64,000 nt of DNA, from assembly GCA_035610365.1 (NCBI GenBank), contig CM069438.1, positions 52,386,837 to 52,450,836 on the forward strand. Reading direction: 5' to 3'. The notes beneath the pieces are model-generated. The model was not told where the DNA came from and did no database searches. It saw only the letters and a list, made by a program, of their open reading frames with translations. The first letter of the stretch is position 1. Each line of letters starts with the position of its first letter. This document shows positions 30,060 to 41,900 of the stretch, one piece after another. The position numbers and the translations under genes were made by a program. Origin of the DNA: Aquatica leii. Its lineage: Eukaryota; Arthropoda; Insecta; Coleoptera; Lampyridae.

Positions 30060-32681
30060 ATGGAGAGGGAAGGCGTGATTGAACCTTCAAGTAGCCCATG
30101 GGCATCCCCAGTGGTACTCGTAAAAAAGAAGGATGGACCAACGAGGTTTTGTGTAGACTACAGACAGCTAAACGACGTGACCAAAAAGGACAGCTACCCT
30201 TTACCCAGAATTGACGATACGCTAGACACCCTGTCAGGATCCCAGTGGTTTTCTACGTTAGATTTAAAGAGTGGATACTGGCAGGTAGAATTAGAACCCA
30301 AGGATCGTGAAAAAACAGCTTTTACGATCGGAACTAGTTTGTGGTAGTTCACTGTGATGCCCTTCGGCCTGTGTAACGCTCCTGCAACGTTCGAGCGTTT
30401 GATGGAGACCATCTTGCGTGGATTGTCTTGGAAGACGTGCTTGGTTTATCTGGACGACGTGATTGTGGTTGGGAAGTCGTTTGAAGAACACTTGAACAAC
30501 TTGAAGGAAGTGTTCCAGCGATTACGTGGGGCTAACCTCAAACTGAGCCCAAAGAAGTGCCACGTATTTAAGAAGGAAGTCCAATACCTTGGCCACGTCG
30601 TATCTAGAGATGGAGTAAGGGCTGACCCAGACAAAATCCAAGCAGTGCAAGCATGGCCAAGACCAATCGACAAACATCAGGTCCGAAGTTTCCTTGGGTT
30701 GTGCACTTATTATAGAAGATTTGTACCTGGATTTGCCAATATTGCCAAACCATTGACAAAATTAAGCGAAGAAAAAGCAGAATTTAGATGGAATGAAGAC
30801 TGCGAAAATTCTTTTAATCAACTAAAACAAGCCCTAGTCACTTCGCCGATTTTGAGTTATCCAAGAGAAGATGGAAAATTTATTCTGGATACCGACGCAA
30901 GCAATCTGGCCATAGGCGCGGTCCTTTCGCAGGTTCAAGATGGACAGGAGAAAGTTATCGCGTATTTTAGCAAGGTGTTGTCCAGGCCAGAAAGAAATTA
31001 TTGCGTGACTAGGAGAGAGCTGTTAGCAGTCGTTAAGTACATCAAACATTTCTACAAGTATTTGTATGGACGAAAATTTTTACTGAGAACAGACCACGCC
31101 GCTTTAAAATGGCTATTGCAGTTCCGTAACCCGGAAGGACAAGTGGCAAGATGGATCGAGAGACTGCAAGAGTATGACTATGACACAGAACACCGTGCCG
31201 GAAGCAGTCATCGGAACGCTGATGCCTTGTCCAGAAGACCATGTCCGGCGGACTGCAGCCATTGTTCGCGACTGGAAGAAAAAGTCGAATGTCTCCGTAG
31301 AACTGCTATGGTTGATGATGAGTGGGAACCTGAGCAGCTACGTCGCGAACAAGAAGACGATCCTGAAATAAGACAACTCCTCGACTGGAAAGAAAGCGGC
31401 CGACGACCAACCTGGGAAGAAGTGAGTGCTTTGGGCAGAAATATCAAAGCGTACTGGGCGCAGTGGGACTCCTTGATAGTAGAAGACGGTCTTCTTAAGC
31501 GATCCCTAGAAAGTGCCGAGGGCACGGGAAGCAGACTACAGCTGGTAGTGCCGAAGAGCAGGGTGACCGAAGTGTTGAAGCATCTCTACGATGGGACATC
31601 AGGAGGACACTTTGGCATTAAGAAGACGTTGGGTAAAGTGCGAGAACGATTCTACTGGATGAACTGCAAAGAGGACGTCATGAAATGGTGCCGTAAATGC
31701 ATAGTCTGTGCTTCAGGAAATGGTCCAGCGAGAAAGCGTAAAGCACCCATGAAACAATACAACGTAGGAAGCCCTTTGGAAAGAGTAGCGATGGACATCG
31801 CAGGGCCGTTCCCAGAATCCGGTTCGGGAAATAAATACATCCTGGTGGCGATGGATTATTTCACGAAATGGACGGAGGCTTACGCCATACCCAATCAGGA
31901 AGCAGCTACAGTCGCAGACGTATTAGTAAAGGAGTTTTTCTGCCGGTTTGGAGTTCCGTTGGAATTACACTCCGATCAAGGCCGCAATTTTGAGTCTGGG
32001 CTGTTTCAAAAAGTTTGCCGACTGTTAGGAATTAAGAAGACTAGGACAACGCCTCTCCATCCTCAATCTGACGGCATGGTTGAACGGATGAATCGAACAA
32101 TGGGCTAGTACTTAGCCAAGGTAGTGTCCGAACACCAAAGAGACTGGGATCAGTACTTGCACCTTTTCTTAATGGCATACCGATCATCCGTTCACGAAAG
32201 CACAGGCCAAACACCATCCTGTGTCATGCTCGGTCGTGAGATAAGATTACCATGTGATCTTCAATTTGGGCGAAGACCGGAAGAAGAAGTTGCTGGAGAA
32301 GATTACGTCAGCAAGCTGGCCAAGAGGTTAGACGAAGTACATGAAGAGGTCCGTAAAAACACACAAATTGCCAGCGACAGGATGAAAACAAGATATGACG
32401 TCAAGGCGCAAAATGGTGGGTTTCAACCTGGCGATATGGTCTGGTTGTATAAACCTCAAAAGAGACGTGGTTTGTCGCCGAAGCTGCAAAGGCAATGGGA
32501 GGGCCTCTATGAAGTCGTGCAGCGTATTAACGACGTTATATACCGCATCCGAAAACCGCCCAGAGGCAAGCCAAAAGTGGTCCACGTCGATCGTCTAGCC
32601 CCGTTTGCTGGCGATAACCACAATCCGCAAGTAGCAGAACCAGGAATCCAATCGAAGAAACTGAGTTCGAAAAGTTTATGA
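30060..32681 (+). pseudogene. Pol RT, RNase H and integrase of copy B, two in-frame TAGs
   Basis: RT begins SPWASPVVLVKKKDGPTRFCVDY, with catalytic YLDDV near 30450. RNase H follows (LDTDASNLAIGAVLS, RRELLAVVKY, RTDHAALKWLL). Integrase has a zinc-binding part (GGHFGIKKTL, WCRKCIVC) and core acidic residues in MDIAGPF, LHSDQGRNFES and DGMVERMNRT, then a C-terminal domain (KLQRQWEGLYEVV). The frame is interrupted by TAG at 30345-30347 and 32106-32108, each one substitution from a sense codon, and by the shift near 30031. It ends at 32681, overlapping the macrodomain start as ATGA. Confidence 0.92.
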
Positions 32682-33382
32682 ACTTATACGGAGGTTCTGG
32701 AAAAGCTAGGTTCGGAGTTACCACCGAGGAACAACAAAACTTGTTCCAGACACAAAAAGATTACGCCATCGCACATTGCGTGAGCGACGATCTTGACATG
32801 TCCAGAGGGATTGCAGTCGTGTTTAAAAAGAAGTTTGGGCAGCTAGATGAATTACGAAGACAGCAACCGGCAGTCGGAAAGGTTTTAGGACTACGTGGTG
32901 ACGGACGCTTCGTTTTTTATCTGGTCACCAAGAAATACTCACGTGTCAAGCCGTTATACAAAGATCTGTGGCGAACATTATGGAGTCTCAAGAGACAAAT
33001 GGAGTTCCATCATGTTAAGAAATTGGCAGTACCCAAGCTTGGTTGTGGCTTAGATCAACTGAATTGGAGGACAGTTCGAAACATGTTGGAGGTCGTCTTC
33101 CGAGGAACAGGCATTCAAGTGTTGGTCTGTAGTTACCAACCGAGGAGAGTATTGGGTCAGGAAAAGTCCATTGACTGTTACTTTTATGGTCAAGGAAGTT
33201 GCCGAAATGGAGGAAGCTGCCGCTATCGCCACGATCCCTTTTACCGGTGTCGCATCCAGTCTCCTGTTCTGGGACAGAACAGTCCTAAGAAGGGGGCAGT
33301 GAAACGGTCGAGAAATTACTTGCAAATGCAAGAGCCTTCTAGAAGCTGTTATCTGTTTTCTAGAAGTTATAGCGAAAAGTAA
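32678..33382 (+). CDS. TARG1/ALC1-type macrodomain with C-terminal CCCH zinc finger
   Basis: 234 residues. Residues 28-155 match the TARG1 (OARD1)/ALC1 macrodomain class: DYAIAHCVSDDLDMSRGIAVVFKK... begins it, with GDGRFVFYLVTKK (74-86) and VPKLGCGLDQLNW (118-130). The lysine of TKK (K85) and the aspartate of GCGLD (D126) align with TARG1 K84 and D125, which remove ADP-ribose from glutamate or aspartate. A CCCH finger follows: C167-x7-C175-x5-C181-x3-H185. The start overlaps the Pol stop (ATGA). In copy A the region is continuous with integrase, so this separate frame likely arises from a 25-nt deletion near 32626. The last 27 residues lie in the 3' LTR. Predicted to bind or hydrolyse ADP-ribose and to bind RNA; inference from family. 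Confidence 0.9.
   Translation: MNLYGGSGKARFGVTTEEQQNLFQTQKDYAIAHCVSDDLDMSRGIAVVFKKKFGQLDELRRQQPAVGKVLGLRGDGRFVFYLVTKKYSRVKPLYKDLWRTLWSLKRQMEFHHVKKLAVPKLGCGLDQLNWRTVRNMLEVVFRGTGIQVLVCSYQPRRVLGQEKSIDCYFYGQGSCRNGGSCRYRHDPFYRCRIQSPVLGQNSPKKGAVKRSRNYLQMQEPSRSCYLFSRSYSEK
33287..33299 (+). other. polypurine tract of copy B
   Basis: AAGAAGGGGGCAG lies directly before the 3' LTR, the position from which plus-strand DNA synthesis is primed. It falls inside the macrodomain-CCCH frame. Confidence 0.65.
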
Positions 33383-33777
33383 GGAACGTTCGAGAAGGAT
33401 TCGCCGATGTCTATAAATGCCGAAGATGGAAATCGTAGCTCAGTTATTGCCGTAAAGCAAATGCAAACAGTGTCAAGAAGATTATCAAGTGAAGATAAAT
33501 AAGTGATTAGCACGTGCGAAGTTTTAAATAAATAACAGTGTACACCGAATCGAGTAAACGTGACCTATAGTGTAAACAAACAAGTTAGTGGCTTTATCTT
33601 ATCGTCGCGTGAGTGATAGCATATTATTGTTTTATATAAATTTCTGTAAGTTTTTATCCTTAGATATTTAAATTTAATTAGTTCGGTTAATTTAAAAGTG
33701 TACATATTTCTAGAATAAGTAAACGTATTTTTATTCGTTTTAAATAATTAGTTTTTTTAATAAATAAATACGTAACA
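33300..33777 (+). repeat. 3' LTR of copy B
   Basis: 478 bp with the same termini as the 5' LTR. It differs by roughly a dozen substitutions and a 2-bp T insertion near 33755. The last 83 nt of the macrodomain-CCCH frame extend into it. Confidence 0.95.
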
Positions 33778-34009
33778 ATATCAATACAAAATTAACATAT
33801 TTAACGAATTAATCAAGCAAAGATTATATGGAATAGCATGCTCAGTGAAACTCACCTTAATTTTCTAATTAATGTAAATTATAAATTCAAATAAACAGCA
33901 CAACACAAAAATTACTTCCACATAAGAATTCACATTCAAGACTTTTCGTCACAGACGATTAACAAAGTTTAAGGGAAACTCGCCTATATTCGACTTATGA
34001 AATTTAATA

Positions 34010-34078
34010 CATTTGTATATAAAGCCGTTCTTGTGTTTGCTGCACCTGTTTTAACATCGACAGACTAATAAATCTTTA
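34010..34078 (+). promoter_or_regulatory. TATA box plus AATAAA cluster inside the hAT-like element
   Basis: TATATAAAGCCG (about 34016-34027) is followed about 50 bp later by AATAAA (near 34068-34073). This compact promoter and poly(A) arrangement resembles a piece of an LTR, but no partner LTR or TG...CA boundary was found. Confidence 0.3.
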
Positions 34079-34649
34079 AGGAAAAAAAAAATTACTTATT
34101 TCTAAATTAAACATTCTTACACGATGTCAACTGTATCACTATAAACTGCCATGGATTACCCTTCCCGTTCAGTATCTTATAATTTAGTCCCATAACCTTA
34201 ACAGGGAACTTTCATAAAAATTTAAGAGCAAATAATTCTATTTTTATTATTAAATAATGCAATTCATACAATAAACAACAATATCATTGTATACATTTTA
34301 ATATTTTTACTGAGATTCACAGCAGCTACTATGTGTGTCAACAACAGTGTAGCCTCGTTGATCGATTTCAATCATTTCATAAATTTTATAGTTATAATTA
34401 CTTCCATCGTATTTCAATGAAATCACACAAATAACAAGAGTTGGTTTACTAAATTTTGATTTTGTATGGTCATAAATAAGTACCTAAAAAGTACCTGAAA
34501 TTTTAAGGTACATTTTTTTTGTACCTGTACCTAGGTACGTTTGACAAATCGGTACCTGCACCTGTACTTAAGTACTTTTAAAGAAATGAATCTGTACCGC
34601 TGTACCTAGGTCCAAAAAAATGAGTACCTGTCACAAGACTGGTAAAAAC

Positions 34650-35929
34650 TAACGTAATTTTAAAGTTTTCTTTTATAAAGCAATTTTTAATGTAAAGCAC
34701 CTACAGGATTTTGTTTGCTGATTGAATAAATATCAATTACAATATTATTAAAAAAAAATCAAGTATGTTTTCTTCTAGAGCCAGGCACAAGTACCCATGC
34801 TAATTATAATCAATTGCGGTTTTCTTAACTTTGCCAAAAAAAGTTAGCTAATGGCAGCGCGTATAGAATTAATTTGTTTACCTGGTGAATAAAGACTTAA
34901 GACTGCGTTTTAAGTATAGTGGGTTGCCTAAAATATAGCATTTTTATGCAGTCACCGTTTTATAGCTTTTTCAAAATTGAAAACGAATATTTATGTTTTT
35001 ATTAATGAAAACTCTAAAAAACATGTTAGGCGATCGCGTAAGCTAATTTATTTCTTAAAATAAGGTAAGACTTAAAAGTTATTGATACTCAAAGTTAGTC
35101 AAGAAATGACAGTGTTATAATGTGGTTTTATAATATTTATAAAACGATCATCGTAATTATAATAGCTCAGTACGATGAAGCAATACATCAAATAATAGTA
35201 CATACTTTTAATTTTCGTAAATGTTGTCTATTTTTCGAAAAAGCTATAAAACGGATTTAACTCCATTTGACCTAATGTAAAACGCATCTAAATTACAGGA
35301 AATGATAATTTTTTAGTTCATCACTTATTCAATAGGTAGTCGATCTTTAACATGCGCGCATTATGTCATTACTACTTATTATCTTTATTGTTTTACGAAA
35401 CACAATATGCTTGCAAACTTGCAACAAAAAGCAAAGATAATTAATTCATACAAGATTTAAACGAAACATTATCACGTGTTATCACGCTAACGCAACGGTT
35501 TTGAAAAAAGACCTATTTCGTCTTTTCGTTTTTACATAGTTATCTTCTTTGCCGTGTAATAATAATAAGTAAATTGTGCGTTTTTTCGAGTAAGGAAACT
35601 TTTGAATTGCTTACTTCTTTAATAATTATTTTAATGTCTTCCACACTCCAGTGCTAATGCTGAAAAAATTTTTTCTCAAATAAAATTTTAAAAAAAATAC
35701 GAACTGCCTAGAATAAATTCTTCTAATAAAACTTTGGTGGTTCAAAAAGTGGCAATTGTTACAATGTTAAAATTATCCTATTAAAGAAAATTGCAATTCA
35801 AATGTACAATTTGGACGATCAAAGAGGTGTCAAGATATAAAATAATTGTAACAAATTGTAATAAAAGTTAGGCTTTTTTAAAAATTCATTTAGTTTCAGT
35901 AACAGCCGAAAAGACCATAAAGTTGTTAA
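34650..35929. other. AT-rich DNA with decayed satellite-like fragments
   Basis: Around 34845-34920 a stretch with TGGCAGC, ACCTGGTGAATAAAG and ACTGCGTTTTAA resembles the satellite unit but is too decayed to count. The rest has no gene. The array proper becomes recognisable near 35900. Confidence 0.4.
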
Positions 35930-38900
35930 TTCATCTGCTTAGATGGCAGCACCCAAAAGAAATTTAAAAATTCATTAATGTAGCTTTTTAAATTACAATT
36001 ATAGGTACTAAATTGTATATTTTTAGTTGAAATATGTTTCTAATAATCAAATTTACAACTGAAATCACACTGTATGTAGCTGAGTTCAATATTTACTGAA
36101 AATTTAAAGTTTTTACGATTTTTAGTACGTTCTCTGATTTTCTTCAAAGTTTAAACAACAACAAAAAACGTATAACAATTATTTGTGTTAAATTAGTGTA
36201 TTAACAGTTGGATTTAACAATTACAATTAAATTCTGCGTTTTAAATCACGTTTTTGTAAATTATAATTTTTTTTAATTTTATCTGCCATCTGTCTTATAG
36301 TATCTGAACTAAATAAAAATCTATTAATTTTTCGACTGGTGAATAATGGCTGAACTAAACGCGACCTTAAAGTTCTTAATTCATCTGCTTAGATGGCAGC
36401 ACAGAAAAAAATTTAAAATTTCATTAATGTAGCTTTTTAAATTACAATTACAGGTACTAAATTGTATATTTTTAATTGAAATATGTTTCTAGACATCAAA
36501 TTTACAACTGAGATCACACTGTATGTAGTTGAGTTCAATATTTACTGAAAATTTAAAGTTTTTACGATTTTTAGTACGTTCTCTGATTTTCTTCAAAGTT
36601 TAAACAACAACAAAAAACGTATAACAATTATTTGCGTTAAATTAGTGTATTAACAGTTGGATTTAACAATTACAATTAAATTATGCGTTTTAAATCACGT
36701 TTTTGCAAATTATAATTTTTTTAAATTTTGTCTGCCATCTGTCTCATAGTATCTGAACTAAATAAAAATCTATTAATTTTTCGACTGGTGAATAATGGCT
36801 GAACTAAACGCGACCTTAAAGTTCTTAATTCATCTGCTAGATGGCAGCACACAAAAAAATTTAAAATTTCATTAATGTAACTTTTTAAATTACAATTACA
36901 GGTACTAAATTGTATATTTTTAATTGAAATATGTTTCTAGACATCAAATTTACAACTGAGATCACACTGTATGTAGTTGAGTTCAATATTTACTGAAAAT
37001 TTAAAGTTTTTACGATTTTTAGTACGTTCTCTGATTTTCTTCAAAGTTTAAACAACAACAAAAAACGTATAACAATTATTTGCGTTAAATTAGTGTATTA
37101 ACAGTTGGATTTAACAATTACAATTAAATTATGCGTTTTAAATCACGTTTTTCCAAATTATAATTTTTAAATTTTGTCTGCCATCTGTCTCATAGTATCT
37201 GAACTAAATAAAAATCTATTAATTTTTCGACTGGTGAATAATGGCTGAACTAAACGCGACCTTAAAGTTCTTAATTCATCTGCTTAGATGGCAGCACAGA
37301 AAAAAATTTAAAATTTCATTAATGTAGCTTTTTAAATTACAATTACAGGTACTAAATTGTATATTTTTAATTGAAATATGTTTCTAGACATCAAATTTAC
37401 AACTGAGATCACACTGTATGTAGTTGAGTTCAATATTTACTGAAAATTTAAAGTTTTTACGATTTTTAGTACGTTCTCTGATTTTCTTCAAAGTTTAAAC
37501 AACAACAAAAAACGTATAACAATTATTTGTGTTAAATTAGTGTATTAACAGTTGGATTTAACAATTACAATTAAATTCTGCGTTTTAAATCACGTTTTTG
37601 TAAATTATAATTTTTTTTAATTTTATCTGCCATCTGTCTTATAGTATCTGAACTAAATAAAAATCTATTAATTTTTCGACTGGTGAATAATGGCTGAACT
37701 AAACGCGACCTTAAAGTTCTTAATTCATCTGCTTAGATGGCAGCACACATAAGAAATTTAAAATTTCATTATTGTAGCTTTTTAAATTACAATTATAGGT
37801 ACTAAATTGTATATTTTTAGTTGAAATATGTTTCTAATAATCAAATTTACAACTGAAATCACACTGTATGTAGCTGAGTTCAATATTTACTGAAAATTTA
37901 AAGTTTTTACGATTTTTAGTACGTTCTCTGATTTTCTTCAAAGTTTAAACAACAACAAAAAACGTATAACAATTATTTGTGTTAAATTAGTGTATTAACA
38001 GTTGGATTTAACAATTACAATTAAATTCTGCGTTTTAAATCACGTTTTAGTAAATTATAATTTTTTTAAATTTTGTCTGCCATCTGTCTCATCGTTTCTA
38101 AACTAAATAAAAATCTATTAATTTTTCGACTGGTGAATAATGGCTGAACTAAACGCGACCTTAAAGTTCTTAATTCATCTGCTAGATGGCAGCACACAAA
38201 AAAATTTAAAATTTCATTAATGTAGCTTTTTAAATTACAATTACAGGTACTAAATTGTATATTTCTAATTGAAATATGTTTCTAGACATCAAATTTACAA
38301 CTGAGATCACACTGTATGTAGTTGAGTTCAATATTTACTGAAAATTTAAAGTTTTTACGATTTTTAGTACGTTCTCTGATTTTCTTCAAAGTTTAAACAA
38401 CAACAAAAAACGTATAACAATTATTTGCGTTAAATTAGTGTATTAACAGTTGGATTTAACAATTACAATTAAATTATGCGTTTTAAATCACGTTTTTGCA
38501 AATTATAATTTTTTTAAATTTTGTCTGCCATCTGTCTCATAGTATCTGAACTAAATAAAAATCTATTAATTTTTCGACTGGTGAATAATGGCTGAACTAA
38601 ACGCGACCTTAAAGTTCTTAATTCATCTGCTTAGATGGCAGCACAGAAAAAAATTTAAAATTTCATTAATGTAGCTTTTTAAATTACAATTACAGGTACT
38701 AAATTGTATATTTTTAATTGAAATATGTTTCTAGACATCAAATTTACAACTGAGATCACACTGTATGTAGTTGAGTTCAATATTTACTGAAAATTTAAAG
38801 TTTTTACGATTTTTAGTACGTTCTCTGATTTTCTTCAAAGTTTAAACAACAACAAAAAACGTATAACAATTATTTGTGTTAAATTAGTGTATTAACAGTT

Positions 38901-41900
38901 GGATTTAACAATTACAATTAAATTCTGCGTTTTAAATCACGTTTTTGTAAATTATAATTTTTTTAAATTTTGTCTGCTATCTGTCTCATCGTTTCTAAAC
39001 TAAATAAAAATCTATTAATTTTTCGACTGGTGAATAATGGCTGAACTAAACGCGACCTTAAAGTTCTTAATTCATCTGCTTAGATGGCAGCACCCAAAAA
39101 AATTTAAAATTTCATTAGTGTAGCTTTTTAAACTACAATTACAGGTACTAAATTGTATATTTTTAATTGAAATATGTTTCTAGACATCAAATTTACAACT
39201 GAGATCACACTGTATGTAGTTGAGTTCAATATTTACTGAAAATTTAAAGTTTTTACGATTTTTAGTACGTTCTCTGATTTTCTTCAAAGTTTAAACAACA
39301 ACAAAAAACGTATAACAATTATTTGTGTTAAATTAGTGTATTAACAGTTGGATTTAACAATTACAATTAAATTCTGCGTTTTAAATCACGTTTTTGTAAA
39401 TTATAATTTTTTTTAATTTTATCTGCCATCTGTCTTATAGTATCTGAACTAAATAAAAATCTATTAATTTTTCGACTGGTGAATAATGGCTGAACTAAAC
39501 GCGACCTTAAAGTTCTTAATTCATCTGCTTAGATGGCAGCACACATAAGAAATTTAAAATTTCATTATTGTAGCTTTTTAAATTACAATTATAGGTACTA
39601 AATTGTATATTTTTAGTTGAAATATGTTTCTAATAATCAAATTTACAACTGAAATCACACTGTATGTAGCTGAGTTCAATATTTACTGAAAATTTAAAGT
39701 TTTTACGATTTTTAGTACGTTCTCTGATTTTCTTCAAAGTTTAAACAACAACAAAAAACGTATAACAATTATTTGTGTTAAATTAGTGTATTAACAGTTG
39801 GATTTAACAATTACAATTAAATTCTGCGTTTTAAATCACGTTTTTGTAAATTATAATTTTTTTAAATTTTGTCTGCCATCTGTCTCATCGTTTCTAAACT
39901 AAATAAAAATCTATTAATTTTTCGACTGGTGAATAATGGCTGAACTAAACGCGACCTTAAAGTTCTTAATTCATCTGCTAGATGGCAGCACACAAAAATT
40001 TAAAATTTCATTAATGTAGCTTTTTAAATTACAATTACAGGTACTAAATTGTATATTTTTAATTGAAATATGTTTCTAGACATCAAATTTACAACTGAGA
40101 TCACACTGTATGTAGTTGAGTTCAATATTTACTGAAAATTTAAAGTTTTTACGATTTTTAGTACGTTCTCTGATTTTCTTCAAAGTTTAAACAACAACAA
40201 AAAACGTATAACAATTATTTGCGTTAAATTAGTGTATTAACAGTTGGATTTAACAATTACAATTAAATTATGCGTTTTAAATCACGTTTTTGCAAATTAT
40301 AATTTTTTTAAATTTTGTCTGCCATCTGTCTCATAGTATCTGAACTAAATAAAAATCTATTAATTTTTCGACTGGTGAATAATGGCTGAACTAAACGCGA
40401 CCTTAAAGTTCTTAATTCATCTGCTTAGATGGCAGCACAGAAAAAAATTTAAAATTTCATTAATGTAGCTTTTTAAATTACAATTACAGGTACTAAATTG
40501 TATATTTTTAATTGAAATATGTTTCTAGACATCAAATTTACAACTGAGATCACACTGTATGTAGTTGAGTTCAATATTTACTGAAAATTTAAAGTTTTAC
40601 GATTTTTAGTACGTTCTCTGATTTTCTTCAAAGTTTAAACAACAACAAAAACGTATAACAATTATTTGTGTTAAATTAGTGTATTAACAGTTGGATTTAA
40701 CAATTACAATTAAATTCTGCGTTTTAAATCACGTTTTTGTAAATTATAATTTTTTTTAATTTTATCTGCCATCTGTCTTATAGTATCTGAACTAAATAAA
40801 AATCTATTAATTTTTCGACTGGTGAATAATGGCTGAACTAAACGCGACCTTAAAGTTCTTAATTCATCTGCTTAGATGGCAGCACACATAAGAAATTTAA
40901 AATTTCATTATTGTAGCTTTTTAAATTACAATTATAGGTACTAAATTGTATATTTTTAGTTGAAATATGTTTCTAATAATCAAATTTACAACTGAAATCA
41001 CACTGTATGTAGCTGAGTTCAATATTTACTGAAAATTTAAAGTTTTTACGATTTTTAGTACGTTCTCTGATTTTCTTCAAAGTTTAAACAACAACAAAAA
41101 ACGTATAACAATTATTTGTGTTAAATTAGTGTATTAACAGTTGGATTTAACAATTACAATTAAATTCTGCGTTTTAAATCACGTTTTTGTAAATTATAAT
41201 TTTTTTAAATTTTGTCTGCCATCTGTCTCATCGTTTCTAAACTAAATAAAAATCTATTAATTTTTCGACTGGTGAATAATGGCTGAACTAAACGCGACCT
41301 TAAAGTTCTTAATTCATCTGCTAGATGGCAGCACACAAAAAAATTTAAAATTTCATTAATGTAGCTTTTTAAATTACAATTACAGGTACTAAATTGTATA
41401 TTTTTAATTGAAATATGTTTCTAGACATCAAATTTACAACTGAGATCACACTGTATGTAGTTGAGTTCAATATTTACTGAAAATTTAAAGTTTTTACGAT
41501 TTTTAGTACGTTCTCTGATTTTCTTCAAAGTTTAAACAACAACAAAAAACGTATAACAATTATTTGCGTTAAATTAGTGTATTAACAGTTGGATTTAACA
41601 ATTACAATTAAATTATGCGTTTTAAATCACGTTTTTGCAAATTATAATTTTTTTAAATTTTGTCTGCCATCTGTCTCATAGTATCTGAACTAAATAAAAA
41701 TCTATTAATTTTTCGACTGGTGAATAATGGCTGAACTAAACGCGACCTTAAAGTTCTTAATTCATCTGCTAGATGGCAGCACACAAAAAAATTTAAAATT
41801 TCATTAATGTAACTTTTTAAATTACAATTACAGGTACTAAATTGTATATTTTTAATTGAAATATGTTTCTAGACATCAAATTTACAACTGAGATCACACT

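Larger units (their letters stand above)
27106..33777 (+). mobile_element. Ty3/gypsy retrotransposon with macrodomain, nearly complete copy B
   Basis: A 6.67-kb element with LTRs at 27106-27581 and 33300-33777, PBS, Gag, protease, RT-RNase H-integrase, a macrodomain-CCCH frame and a polypurine tract, flanked by a 4-bp duplication ATAT (27102-27105 and 33778-33781). The LTRs differ at about a dozen of 476 positions, so insertion is fairly recent. It is interrupted by a frameshift near 28945, another near 30031, and TAG codons at 30345 and 32106. It sits inside the hAT-like element and is the same family as copy A. Confidence 0.95.
25464..34641. mobile_element. hAT-like DNA transposon, non-autonomous, with nested gypsy
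   Basis: The left end reads CAGTGTTGGGATG and the right end, read inverted, CAGTCTTGTGACAGG. These are imperfect inverted termini of hAT type. They are flanked by 8-bp duplications ATAAAAAC (25456-25463) and GTAAAAAC (34642-34649), 7 of 8 matching. Both subterminal regions are packed with GGTAC/GTACC motifs, as expected for transposase-binding subterminal repeats. Without the 6.7-kb gypsy insertion it is about 2.5 kb. I see no transposase frame. Confidence 0.75.
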
